64,000 bases of DNA from JAJPKK01 sp963781195 (lineage in GTDB: Bacteria; Pseudomonadota; Alphaproteobacteria; Rhizobiales; Xanthobacteraceae), in the NCBI GenBank assembly GCA_963781195.1, contig CAWAEZ010000004.1, positions 124,001 through 188,000 on the forward strand, written 5' to 3'. Shown here in pieces: positions 34,339 to 42,952 of this stretch. Position 1 is the first letter of the stretch; each line of letters starts with the position of its first letter. Made by a program: the position numbers and the translations under genes. Below the pieces are notes generated by a model that was not told the origin of the DNA, searched no databases, and saw only the letters and a list, made by a program, of their open reading frames with translations.

Positions 34339-35279
34339 ATCTTTCGGTAAAGATCGGCGAGATCACGCTGCAAAATCCGGTGACCCCCGCCTCGGGCGCG
34401 TTTTCCTGGGAATATAACGACGTCATCGATCTCAACCGGCTCGGCGGCCTGGTCGCCAAAACGATTTGCCGCGAGCCGCGGTTGGGCAATCCGACGCCGC
34501 GAATGGCGGAGACCGAAGGCGGGATCATTCAATCGATCGGTCTCCCGGGGAAGGGAATCGAATATTTCGTCGACCACATCGTCCCCGAATACGCCAAGTT
34601 CAAGCCGCCGCTGATCGTCAGCGTTTCGTCGGAAAGCATCGAGGACTTCGCAGCTCTCGCCGAAGAGCTGAGCATTCCGGATGTCGACGTGATCGAGGCC
34701 AATATCTCCTGCCCGACACGCAACTCCACCGGCGGCAACTTCGCGATGCACGAGGATCACACCCAGAAGGTCATCAAGGCGATCCGGGCAAAGACGACGA
34801 AACCGCTGTGGGTGAAGCTGTCGCCCAATGCCGGCGATATCGTTTCGATCGCTCTCGCCGCGGAGGAAGCCGGTGCCGATTGCCTGGTGATCGCCAATAC
34901 GTTCCTGTCGCTCAAGATCCGGACCGATAATTTCCGCCCCGCGCTCGGCAACAAGTTCGGCGGGCTGGTATCCCCGGCGCTCAAGCCGATCGTGCTGCGG
35001 ATGGTCTATCAGGTCGCCAAGGCGGTCAAAATCCCGATCGTCGGCATCGGCGGCGTGACCAAGGCGGAGGACGTGGTCGAATACATGCTCGCCGGCGCCA
35101 GTGCCGTCGGGATCGGCTATGCGGGGTTTCGCAACCCGACCGCGTTGACGACGATCATCGATGATCTCGAAGCGTGGTGCAACGAACGCGGCATCGCGAA
35201 GGTCTCCGAATTGATCGGCGCGGTCCGCGACCAGGACATGGAAACCGATACGTTGGATGCTGCGACCGCGGGCGTCTGA
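34332..35279 (+). CDS. PyrD-like (class 1B) FMN oxidoreductase with altered substrate residues
   Basis: A 315-residue TIM-barrel flavoprotein. FMN contacts are kept: Lys44 (AKT), Asn124 and Cys127 (ANISCP), Lys162 (VKLSPN), Asn189 (IANT) and GGLVSPALKPI. In true dihydroorotate dehydrogenases the substrate loop reads N-x-I/M-G-L-x-N, but here it is Q67-S-I-G-L-P-G73. SCPN is SCPT (Thr129). Three orotate-contacting Asn positions are therefore changed. With no other pyrimidine-synthesis gene nearby and a molybdenum hydroxylase downstream, it is more likely to reduce or oxidise another ring, for example in a dihydropyrimidine-dehydrogenase-like reaction. Substrate unknown. Confidence 0.8.
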   Translation: MVDLSVKIGEITLQNPVTPASGAFSWEYNDVIDLNRLGGLVAKTICREPRLGNPTPRMAETEGGIIQSIGLPGKGIEYFVDHIVPEYAKFKPPLIVSVSSESIEDFAALAEELSIPDVDVIEANISCPTRNSTGGNFAMHEDHTQKVIKAIRAKTTKPLWVKLSPNAGDIVSIALAAEEAGADCLVIANTFLSLKIRTDNFRPALGNKFGGLVSPALKPIVLRMVYQVAKAVKIPIVGIGGVTKAEDVVEYMLAGASAVGIGYAGFRNPTALTTIIDDLEAWCNERGIAKVSELIGAVRDQDMETDTLDAATAGV

Positions 35280-35352
35280 ATCGTTCGCAGGACGCGCCGC
35301 CGGTTTCCATTCGTTTTATGGCGCCGGCCGGCACGTCTCACTGACGCCTAGC

Positions 35353-35381
35353 TTGACAACCCTATACCCTCGAATTCCAAT
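35353..35381 (+). promoter_or_regulatory. Possible sigma-70 promoter of the IorAB-type genes
   Basis: TTGACA (35353-35358) is a perfect -35 element, followed after 17 bp by TCCAAT, a poor -10. The transcript would begin about 20 bp before the ribosome binding site AGGA. An AT-richer stretch, CCTATACCC, lies in the spacer. Confidence 0.35.
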
Positions 35382-35409
35382 ACGCTGATCCTCGAAAAGG
35401 AAGCCCGCC

Positions 35410-35883
35410 ATGACTGAACGCTGGGTCTTGCGCGTAAATGGTCGGGAGGAGGTCGTGTCCGCCACCGGCGACACCCCTCTGCTTTATGTCCTTCGCAACG
35501 ACCTCGCTCTCAACGGTCCCAAGTTCGGCTGCGGACTGGCGCAGTGCGGCGCGTGCGCGGTGTTGATGGACGGGATAGAGGTTCGCTCCTGCGTGACGCC
35601 GATCGCCAGCGTCGCAAACGGCGAAATCACGACCTGCGAGGGGCTCGGTACGGCGGATAAGCTTCATCCGCTGCAGGCCGCGTTCGTGGCCGAGCAGGCC
35701 GCGCAGTGCGGCTACTGTATCTCCGGCATGGTCGTCGCCGCGGCCGCCCTGCTCAAACGCAATCCGAAGCCTTCGTCGGCGGAGATCAAAGCGGGGATGG
35801 ACGGCCATCTCTGCCGCTGCGGAACGCACTTGCGGATCGTGCGTGCGATCGAGCGCGCCGCCCACGAGGGAGTGACGCTATGA
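35410..35883 (+). CDS. Molybdenum hydroxylase 2, [2Fe-2S] small subunit (IorA-type)
   Basis: A 157-residue iron-sulfur subunit with eight cysteines in two groups: FGCGLAQCGACAVLMDG plus SCVTP, and QCGYCISGM plus HLCRCGTHLRI. The CRCGT-x-x-RI ending and LAQCGAC mark the isoquinoline 1-oxidoreductase branch. It starts after AGGA, and its stop overlaps the next start (ATGA at 35880-35883). This set has no FAD subunit, as in IorAB enzymes, which pass electrons to a cytochrome or another membrane acceptor. Confidence 0.9.
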   Translation: MTERWVLRVNGREEVVSATGDTPLLYVLRNDLALNGPKFGCGLAQCGACAVLMDGIEVRSCVTPIASVANGEITTCEGLGTADKLHPLQAAFVAEQAAQCGYCISGMVVAAAALLKRNPKPSSAEIKAGMDGHLCRCGTHLRIVRAIERAAHEGVTL

Positions 35884-38126
35884 GCCCGCTCCAGCTTTCA
35901 AGGCGCCAATTGCTCGAAGGCGCAGGTGTTTTGACGGTTGGTTTTGCGATCGGTGGCGCCGACGTCGCCGCCGCGGACGCGGCCTTGCCCGGCGCAGACG
36001 CGCCCGCGCGATCGGTCGCGCCCGAAAGCCTGGATTCGTGGCTGGCGGTCGCCCGTGACGGCACCGTCACGCTCTACACCGGCCGCGTCGATCTCGGGAC
36101 CGGCACCGAAACTGTCTTCGCGCAGTTCGTCGCCGAAGAACTCGACGTGCCGGTCGGCAGGGTGCGCGTCGTGATGGGCGATACGCGGCTGACCCCTGAC
36201 CAGGGCAAGACCACCGCCAGCCTCAACGTGGTCAGAGGCTCGCAGCCGGTCCGGGTGGCGGCTGCCGAAGCGCGCGCCGCGCTGGTGGCGCTCGCTGCCG
36301 AAAGGCTCGGCGTTCCCGCCGGAGACCTCGCGACCGATCGCGGATTTGTTCGGCCGAAATCGGCGACCGCCGGCGGCGTTTCCTACGGCGATCTCATCGG
36401 TGAGCGCAATTTTTCGGTGACCCTGGAGCTTGCGGGCAAGTCCGCCGACGACATCTCCCGCGGGGTGATGCTCAAGCCGAAAGCGCCGTTGAAAGCATTC
36501 AAAGACTACAAGGTGATCGGCACCTCGGTTCCGCGCTTTGACATTCCTGCAAAGGTGGCCGGCACGTTTGATTACGTGCACAACGTGCGGGTGCCCGGAA
36601 TGCTTCACGGGCGGGTCGTCCGGCCGCCGGCGGTCGGCGCCAAGCTGGTTTCCGTCGCCGAGGATTCGGTGCGCGGCATCGCGGGGGCCCGGATCGTTCG
36701 GCGCAACGACTTTCTCGGTGTGGTCGCGCCGCGCGAAGAGGATGCCATCAAGGCGGCGTCGGCTCTGCGAGCGGAATGGAGCCGATCGGAACGGTTGCCG
36801 GATTCCGCCGAGATCTATCGGGACCTCCCCACGCTCAAGGTCGTGAGCGATGAACTCGGATACAACAAGGGCGACATCGGCGCCGGGCTGGCCAAAGGCA
36901 AGACGCGCCTCAAGGCAACCTACGATTTCCCCTTCCAGGCCCATGGGATGATCGGTCCGTCCTGTGCGGTCGCCGACGTCAATTCCGACGGTGCGGTCCT
37001 ATGGTCCGGGTCGCAATGGCCGGCGGGCGATCGCAGCGACATCGCCAAGATGCTGGGGCTTCCGCTCGAGCGCGTGCAACTCATCTGGCGGGAAGCCTCC
37101 GGGTCCTACGGACGGCTTGGATGCGACGATGCCGCCGCTGACGCGGCAATCATGTCGCAGATCGTGGGGAAGCCCGTTCGCGTGCAGTGGATGCGCGGCG
37201 ACGAGCATGGCTGGGAGCCGGTGAGCCCGGCCATGACCATGACCATCGAGGGGGCGGCCGACGAAACCGGACGCGTCACCGCGTTCGACTATGTGCAATA
37301 TTCCCCGAGCCATTCGATGGGAGAAAAAGGCAATCACCTCGCCTGGCATCTGATCGGGGGCGCACCTGGGTGGGGGCGCATGAGCGGCGCCGCGGCCAAC
37401 CTCTGGTACGACATCCCGGCGAAACGCGTGCGCAACGTCTATGTCGAGCCATGGTTGCGCGGGATCTATCTGCGGTCGCCGGGCGGGACCCAGTCGATCT
37501 TCGCCTATGAATCCTTCATGGATGAATTGGCGGCCGCCGCGGGAATCGATCCGCTCGAATTCCGGCTTGGAAACACGCCGGATGCCCGCGATCGCGAAGT
37601 GCTGCAAGCGGTGGCGCGCCTCAGCAACTGGCAGCCGAGGACCGGGCCGAAGAAACCGGACCCCGCGCGCTCGATCTTGACCGGCCGCGGACTGGCGATG
37701 GGCCGCTACGGTGCAGGGGACAGCCGCTCGGCACTGGTGATCGACATCGAGATCGAACGGGCTACGGGCAAGATCGCGCTGAAGCACGCCTTCATCGCCT
37801 TCGACTGCGGTCTCGTGCTCAACCCGGACGGCTTGGTCAACCAGGTCGAAGGCGGGCTGCTGCAGGGGCTCAGCCGCGCTCTGCACGAGCAGGTCCGGTT
37901 CGACCGCACGAAGGTCACCAGCTTGGACTGGAACGAGTATCCCATCCTGACCTTCGCCGAGCTGCCCGAGGTGAAGACCCAGCTCATTCCACGCCAAGAC
38001 CAGCCCTGGGGCTCAGCGGGGGAGGCGGGCACCGTCACCACCGCCGCCGCCCTGGCAAACGCGGTGTTCGATGCCACCGGCAAACATCCGCGGCGGCTTC
38101 CGCTCAACCCGGTCTCGTTTGGGTGA
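35880..38126 (+). CDS. Molybdenum hydroxylase 2, large subunit (IorB-type, Tat-exported)
   Basis: A 748-residue molybdopterin subunit. The N-terminus LSRRQLLEGAGVLTVGFAIG is a twin-arginine signal, so the folded enzyme is probably sent to the periplasm with its small subunit. LRSPGGTQSIFAYESFMDELA, GRVDLGTGTETVFAQFVAEEL and the C-terminal GSAGEAGTVTTAAALANAVF agree with isoquinoline 1-oxidoreductase beta. The catalytic Glu is probably Glu715. Such enzymes oxidise N-heterocycles or aldehydes outside the cytoplasm. It converges on the GntR gene downstream, only 17 bp away. Confidence 0.9.
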   Translation: MSPLQLSRRQLLEGAGVLTVGFAIGGADVAAADAALPGADAPARSVAPESLDSWLAVARDGTVTLYTGRVDLGTGTETVFAQFVAEELDVPVGRVRVVMGDTRLTPDQGKTTASLNVVRGSQPVRVAAAEARAALVALAAERLGVPAGDLATDRGFVRPKSATAGGVSYGDLIGERNFSVTLELAGKSADDISRGVMLKPKAPLKAFKDYKVIGTSVPRFDIPAKVAGTFDYVHNVRVPGMLHGRVVRPPAVGAKLVSVAEDSVRGIAGARIVRRNDFLGVVAPREEDAIKAASALRAEWSRSERLPDSAEIYRDLPTLKVVSDELGYNKGDIGAGLAKGKTRLKATYDFPFQAHGMIGPSCAVADVNSDGAVLWSGSQWPAGDRSDIAKMLGLPLERVQLIWREASGSYGRLGCDDAAADAAIMSQIVGKPVRVQWMRGDEHGWEPVSPAMTMTIEGAADETGRVTAFDYVQYSPSHSMGEKGNHLAWHLIGGAPGWGRMSGAAANLWYDIPAKRVRNVYVEPWLRGIYLRSPGGTQSIFAYESFMDELAAAAGIDPLEFRLGNTPDARDREVLQAVARLSNWQPRTGPKKPDPARSILTGRGLAMGRYGAGDSRSALVIDIEIERATGKIALKHAFIAFDCGLVLNPDGLVNQVEGGLLQGLSRALHEQVRFDRTKVTSLDWNEYPILTFAELPEVKTQLIPRQDQPWGSAGEAGTVTTAAALANAVFDATGKHPRRLPLNPVSFG

Positions 38127-38143
38127 GAACATCCACCGCTGCG

Positions 38144-38857
38144 CTACGCGGCGGGGGCCGGCTTCGCACCGTCCTCGGTGGATTGTCCGGCCGCAAGCAA
38201 GCCTGAAACCCGCTGGAATGCGCGCGCCACATGCTGGCCCATGGTATGGGCGGCGGCTTGCGGTTTCCGCGTTTCCAGCGCGTCGACGATGGCGCCATGC
38301 TCGGCATTGGAGATCAGGAAGCCGCCTCCGCCCGTGATGCTTTGCAGCCGCACGAGTTGCATCTCGTTGACGATGCGCCGATGAATTTCCAAAAGTTTGG
38401 AGTTGCCGACCATTTGCGCAATGCGGTCATGGAAATCGGTGTCGTACGAGAAGAACCTCTCGATATCGCGTGCCGCGACGCTGCGCTCCATGTCCGCGAT
38501 GATCAACCGCAGCTCGCAGACTTGCTGATCGGTGATCCGCGGCGCGAGAAGGCGGCCGATCATTTCCTCGACGCCACCCCGCACGACGTAGAGCTCCCTG
38601 GATTCCTGCAGGGTCAATTGGCGCAGAAAGACCCCGCGGTTCTTGCTCAGATGAACGAGGCCAGCCTCCTCGAGACTGCGAAAGGCTTCGCGGACCGGGC
38701 CGCGGCTTACCCCGAGAAGGGTTGCGATTTCGGCCTCGCCCAGTTTGGAGCCCGGCGGAAAGTGGCCGGCGAAAATCAGCCGGACGATTTCGTCCCGGAC
38801 CACGCTGGGCAGCGAACGCGACTGGAGGATTTGTAGCGGGGTGGCAGCGATCGACAC
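38144..38857 (-). CDS. GntR-family (FCD subgroup) transcriptional regulator 2
   Basis: About 237 residues read from GTG 38857, the nearest start consistent with the fold. Residues 12-80 are the winged helix (VVRDEIVRLIFAGHFPPGSKL, ATLLGVSRGPVREAFRSLEE, HLSKNRGVFLRQL). The FCD domain follows (FFSYDTDFHDRIAQMVGNSKL). It is divergent from molybdenum hydroxylase 3 with 129 bp between them, and a palindrome of the FCD-operator type lies in the gap. It is therefore the likely ligand-responsive repressor of that operon and of itself. Confidence 0.88.
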   Translation of the reverse strand: MSIAATPLQILQSRSLPSVVRDEIVRLIFAGHFPPGSKLGEAEIATLLGVSRGPVREAFRSLEEAGLVHLSKNRGVFLRQLTLQESRELYVVRGGVEEMIGRLLAPRITDQQVCELRLIIADMERSVAARDIERFFSYDTDFHDRIAQMVGNSKLLEIHRRIVNEMQLVRLQSITGGGGFLISNAEHGAIVDALETRKPQAAAHTMGQHVARAFQRVSGLLAAGQSTEDGAKPAPAA

Positions 38858-38913
38858 CGTAACCGTCCGAGAAGCGCGGACCGTCCGCGAGGCCCGCCGA
38901 CACGACCATATGC

Positions 38914-38948
38914 AGATTGTTGACAATCTACAAGCTGAAGGGTCATAT
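38914..38948. promoter_or_regulatory. GntR-type operator AGATTGT-TG-ACAATCT overlapping a -35 element
   Basis: AGATTGT (38914-38920) and ACAATCT (38923-38929) are perfect inverse copies around TG. The core TTGT-NN-ACAA is of the kind bound by FCD GntR proteins such as LldR and PdhR. The right half contains TTGACA (38920-38925), 17 bp before TCATAT (38943-38948), a weak -10 reading towards molybdenum hydroxylase 3. Binding here would block that promoter. Confidence 0.65.
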
Positions 38949-38954
38949 CGATCG

Positions 38955-38990
38955 ATGAAGCCGAAACGTCGAAACCGGCCCGGCGCATGA
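38955..38990 (+). CDS. Possible 11-residue leader peptide
   Basis: ATG 38955 opens MKPKRRNRPGA and stops at TGA 38988-38990, overlapping the FAD-subunit start (ATGA). GAAGGG lies 13 bases upstream. The FAD-subunit ATG itself has no ribosome binding site, so translation coupled to this short basic peptide would explain its expression. It may also be chance. Confidence 0.3.
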   Translation: MKPKRRNRPGA

Positions 38991-39823
38991 AGCCGGCACC
39001 TTTTGAGTACGTCCGTCCCGCCGATCTGACGGCCGCCGTCAGCGTGTTGTCGGACGCGATTGCCGCCGATCGGGACGCGCAGGTTTTGGCAGGCGGGCAG
39101 TCGCTGCTCGCGATGATGAACCTGCGGGTCTCCACCCCCGACCTCCTGGTCGACATCAGCCGACTCGCCGTGCTTTCCGAAGTGCACGAGGAAGCCGATG
39201 CCGTTCGCATCGGCTCCGGCGTGACCCACGCCGCGATCGAAGACGAAAAGATTCCCGATCCGTCGCGTGGGTTGATGGCGAGCGTGGCGCGACACGTGGC
39301 CTATCGCGCCGTTCGCACCCGGGGCACCATCGGAGGGAGCCTCGCGCTGTCCGATCCGGCGGCGGATTGGGTCACGGTGATGCAGGCGCTCGGCGCGCAA
39401 ATTGAGCTCCTCGGTCCCCGCGGCCGTCGCGGGATCGATGCCGCGGAATTCACCACCGGCATCTACGAGACCGTCCGTGCCCGCGACGAAATCATCGAGA
39501 GCATTTCGGTGCCCAGGCTTTCCCCGTCGGCCCGGTGGGGCTTTGCCAAATTCTGCCGGAGGACGGGAGAGTTCGCCCATTCGATGGTCGCGGTGGTGAT
39601 CGATCCGCCACGGCGGTTCGCGCGCATTGCCGTCGGCGGATCCGGCGCGACGCCGGGCTGTCTTGGAGAGGCGTCGCAACGATTGGGCGACGGCGCGAGC
39701 CGAAGCGCCATCGAACTCGCCGCCACTCATGATCTGGCCGTCCGCGATGATTCCGCCGACGAGTTCCAGTGTGCCGTGCATGGCGCGATGATGGCGCGCG
39801 CTCTTTCGCAGGCCCTGCCATGA
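38987..39823 (+). CDS. Molybdenum hydroxylase 3, FAD-binding subunit (CoxM-type)
   Basis: A 278-residue FAD subunit. The flavin-binding patterns are VLAGGQSLLAMMNLR and RTRGTIGGSLALSDPAADW, both intact. The C-terminal domain holds the acceptor side (FCRRTGEFAHSMVAVV). Order in this operon is M-S-L, and both junctions are ATGA overlaps, so the three chains should be made in equal amount. It is divergent from GntR regulator 2. The start codon lacks its own ribosome binding site. Confidence 0.9.
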   Translation: MKPAPFEYVRPADLTAAVSVLSDAIAADRDAQVLAGGQSLLAMMNLRVSTPDLLVDISRLAVLSEVHEEADAVRIGSGVTHAAIEDEKIPDPSRGLMASVARHVAYRAVRTRGTIGGSLALSDPAADWVTVMQALGAQIELLGPRGRRGIDAAEFTTGIYETVRARDEIIESISVPRLSPSARWGFAKFCRRTGEFAHSMVAVVIDPPRRFARIAVGGSGATPGCLGEASQRLGDGASRSAIELAATHDLAVRDDSADEFQCAVHGAMMARALSQALP

Positions 39824-40338
39824 TGCACCTGCGCGTCACCCTGAACGGCAAGAAGACCGAAGCGCTCGTCGATCCGCGAACATCGCTCGCCGATTTTCTG
39901 CGGGAGGCGATGAACCTGACCGCCACCCATCTGGGGTGCGAGCACGGAGTGTGCGGCGCCTGCACGGTCACCTTGAACGGCGAGCCGGTGCGGGCATGCC
40001 TCACCCTTGCCGTCGCCTGTGACGGCTACGAGGTTCGCACGCTGGAGGGCCTGCGCGATGATCCGGTCATGATGGCGCTGCGCGATTCATTCCACCGCAA
40101 CCATGGACTGCAGTGCGGTTTCTGCACGCCGGGGATGCTGATCTCTTCGCGAGACATGATTTTGCGCGGCAAGGCCGGCAACGATCGCGACGTCCGGGAG
40201 GGCCTCGCCGGAAACCTGTGCCGGTGTACCGGCTATACCGACATCGTCAGGTCGGTCCGCAAGGCGGCGGAAGCGCTCGAAGGCGTTGCCGACGGCGCCG
40301 CCGAGCCGCACGGTCACAGCACGAAGCAGGCGATATGA
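39820..40338 (+). CDS. Molybdenum hydroxylase 3, [2Fe-2S] small subunit
   Basis: A 172-residue subunit with two [2Fe-2S] sites: GCEHGVCGACTVTLNG plus ACLTL, and QCGFCTPGM plus NLCRCTGYTDI. The tail after residue 155 is short and polar. It begins within the FAD-subunit stop and ends within the large-subunit start. A second ATG follows directly at 39823. Confidence 0.92.
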   Translation: MMHLRVTLNGKKTEALVDPRTSLADFLREAMNLTATHLGCEHGVCGACTVTLNGEPVRACLTLAVACDGYEVRTLEGLRDDPVMMALRDSFHRNHGLQCGFCTPGMLISSRDMILRGKAGNDRDVREGLAGNLCRCTGYTDIVRSVRKAAEALEGVADGAAEPHGHSTKQAI

Positions 40339-42707
40339 CGAGGGCAGTCGCCAAGTCCCAGCTGGGCGTCGGCGCGCGGATGCTCCGCAAGGAGGATGCC
40401 CGTCACCTCGACGGCCGCGGCCAGTTCGTTTCGGATCTCAAGTTTCCGAACATGCACGACGTGGCATTCGTCCGCAGTCCGCATTCCCACGCGCGCATCC
40501 TCTCCGTCACCATTCCCGACGCCTTCCACGGCCAAGTCTTCACCGGCGCCGATTTTCCGCAGCTGTCCGACATGCGGGCGGTGCCCCAGGTCAAAGGGTT
40601 CAAAACGGCGGGCTATCCGGCGTTTGCCAGGGGCAAGGTCCGGTTCGTCGGCGAGATCGTCGCGGCTTGCGTGGCGGCGACGCGGGCCGAGGCCGAAGAC
40701 ATCGCCGGCCAGATCGCAGTCGCCTACGAGATGCTGCCGGCGATCGTCGATCCTGCGCACGCCATCGCAAACCCGCCGAGCCTTCTCCACGAGGACTGGC
40801 CCAACAATCTCTTCATCGAGCGGACATTCGAGGCCGGCGACGTCGAGGGAGCGAAGGCGCGCGCGGAGGTCGTGGTCGAGCGCCGGTACCGGATGAACCG
40901 GCAGGTCGCCGTGCCCATGGAGGGACGGGCCGTTCTGTCATACCGCGACCGTCGCCTGGACGAGCTCGTCGTCTACGATTCGACTCAGGTCCCACATATC
41001 ATCCGGCTCGGCCTCGCGGAGGTGCTCGGCCTCGAAGAGAGGGTAATCCGCGTCATTGCTCCAGACGTGGGCGGCGGGTTCGGCTCGAAGGCGCGGCTGT
41101 TGCCCGAGGAGGTCATCATCGCGGCGCTCGGCGACCGGCTCGATCACCCGGTGCGATGGATCGAGGACCGCGGCGAGCACTTCCTGTCGTCGACGCATTC
41201 GCGCGATCATCACTACAAGGTCACCGCCTATGCCGATGCCCAGGGCATTCTGCTCGGCGTCGATGCCGAACTCATCGTCGATGCGGGGGCCTATTCGCTG
41301 TGGCCGAACGGGCCGTTCCTGGAAACCGGGATGGCCGCACGCAACATTCCCGGGCCCTACAACCTCAAGAACTGGCGCGTGAAGACGTCCACCGTCGCGA
41401 CCAACAAGGCGCCGGTCGGACCTTATCGCGGCGTTGGGCGCCCGGGCGCGTGCTTCGCGATCGAGCGGACCATCGACGAGATTGCCCGCAAGGTGGGGCG
41501 CGATCCCCTCGACGTTCGTCTCGACAACCTGATCCGCCCGTCGCAGATGCCGTACATGACGATCGCCAATCTGTTGTTCGACAACGGCGACTATCCGGCG
41601 CTGCTGCGGCTGTGCGCCAAGACCATCGATGTCGCCGCCGTCCGCGCCCGGCAGAAGCAAGGCGAGCCGGACGGCCGGCTGATCGGAATAGGCTTCGCCT
41701 GCTATTCGGAGCAGACCGGGCATGGCTGCGGAGAGTGGGTGTCGCGCGGAAGCCCTTTCATTCCCGGCTTCGAAAGCTGCCGCGCCCAGCTCATGCCGGA
41801 CGGCACCCTGGTTCTCTACGTCGGTATCCAGTCGCACGGCCAGGGCTTGGAAACGACGTTGAGCCAGATCGCCTACGAGGAGCTCGGCATCGATCCCGCG
41901 AGAATTTCCGTGCGGCACGGCGACACCGGGCTTTCGCCGTTCGGCAATGGGACCATCGCCTCGCGCAGCACGGTGATGGCCGGTGGCGCCGTCGCCAAGA
42001 CCAGCCGGCTGCTGCGGGAGAAGGTCATCCAAGTGGGGGCGCATCTCCTGCAGTGCGACCCGGCCGAGGCCCGCTACGAAAAGGCCGCCGTGTTCGGCCC
42101 GCGCGGCTCGGTCACGGTCGAGGAGATCGCGCGCGTGGCGCATCTGCGAATGGACGCGCTGCCGAACGGCGTCGAGCCGCTGCTCACCGTCGCCAGCACT
42201 TATCAGCCCGGCATCGATACCGGCGTGTTCACGTTCGCGGCCCATGCCGCGGTGGTTGCCGTCGACGGGCGAACGGGCGCCATCGAGTTGATCGACTACG
42301 GCGTCGCGGAGGATTGCGGCACCGTCATCAACCCGATGATCGTCGAAGGCCAAGTGCGCGGCGGCGTGGTCCAGGGGATCGGCACCGCGCTGTATGAGGA
42401 GATTCCTTACGACGACCAGGGCCAGCCCCTCGCTGGCACTTTCGCCGACTATCTCATGCCCGGTTCGGCCGAGATGCCTGAGATCAAGATCGCCCACACC
42501 GAAACGCCGACGAGCTTCACCGAATATGGCGTGAAGGGCATGGGGGAGGGCGGCGCCATCGCGCCGGCCGCCGCCATCGCCAACGCCGTGCGCGACGCTC
42601 TCGCTGCGATCGGGGCCGAAGTCAACGAGACCCCGATCACCCCGCGGCGGGTGTTGGCGGCGATCCGGGCGGCGAGAAAACGGCCCTCGTCCGATACTGC
42701 GGCCTGA
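40335..42707 (+). CDS. Molybdenum hydroxylase 3, molybdopterin large subunit
   Basis: A 790-residue cytoplasmic large subunit. The hammerhead domain begins RKEDARHLDGRGQFVSDL. The substrate loop is GPYRGVGRPGACFAIER, of the 'form II CoxL' kind, and the catalytic Glu is probably Glu738 (KGMGEGGAIAPA). GGGFGSKARLLPEE is the first cofactor contact. Form II proteins are aldehyde, heterocycle or aromatic hydroxylases rather than proven CO dehydrogenases. Codon use matches its neighbours, so no recent transfer is evident. Confidence 0.9.
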   Translation: MTRAVAKSQLGVGARMLRKEDARHLDGRGQFVSDLKFPNMHDVAFVRSPHSHARILSVTIPDAFHGQVFTGADFPQLSDMRAVPQVKGFKTAGYPAFARGKVRFVGEIVAACVAATRAEAEDIAGQIAVAYEMLPAIVDPAHAIANPPSLLHEDWPNNLFIERTFEAGDVEGAKARAEVVVERRYRMNRQVAVPMEGRAVLSYRDRRLDELVVYDSTQVPHIIRLGLAEVLGLEERVIRVIAPDVGGGFGSKARLLPEEVIIAALGDRLDHPVRWIEDRGEHFLSSTHSRDHHYKVTAYADAQGILLGVDAELIVDAGAYSLWPNGPFLETGMAARNIPGPYNLKNWRVKTSTVATNKAPVGPYRGVGRPGACFAIERTIDEIARKVGRDPLDVRLDNLIRPSQMPYMTIANLLFDNGDYPALLRLCAKTIDVAAVRARQKQGEPDGRLIGIGFACYSEQTGHGCGEWVSRGSPFIPGFESCRAQLMPDGTLVLYVGIQSHGQGLETTLSQIAYEELGIDPARISVRHGDTGLSPFGNGTIASRSTVMAGGAVAKTSRLLREKVIQVGAHLLQCDPAEARYEKAAVFGPRGSVTVEEIARVAHLRMDALPNGVEPLLTVASTYQPGIDTGVFTFAAHAAVVAVDGRTGAIELIDYGVAEDCGTVINPMIVEGQVRGGVVQGIGTALYEEIPYDDQGQPLAGTFADYLMPGSAEMPEIKIAHTETPTSFTEYGVKGMGEGGAIAPAAAIANAVRDALAAIGAEVNETPITPRRVLAAIRAARKRPSSDTAA

Positions 42708-42952
42708 CACGCACTCGATCGTTCAGGGCCGCCACAACCACCGGCGGTCCGATCGTGGTGGCATGGTCCCTGCAAGATTTCCGGCATGAGCAGGAAGCTC
42801 GGATCGGCCTCCGCCAGCTTGGCGGCGTGCTAATGTGTCCCGGTCAGGTCAGCTTTCGCTTGTGGCATTGTCGTTAATGGCGAGTTCCTTGCTTGGCACG
42901 GCACCGGCGGGAACGCAGATTTGGGCACTGGGCTGCCGGCCAGGAGGACGCC

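Noticed and set aside
40286..42397. 703-codon open frame overlapping molybdenum hydroxylase 3
   Set aside because: It is Arg/Gly-rich with no recognisable pattern and lies inside the well-supported large subunit; high GC keeps alternate frames open.
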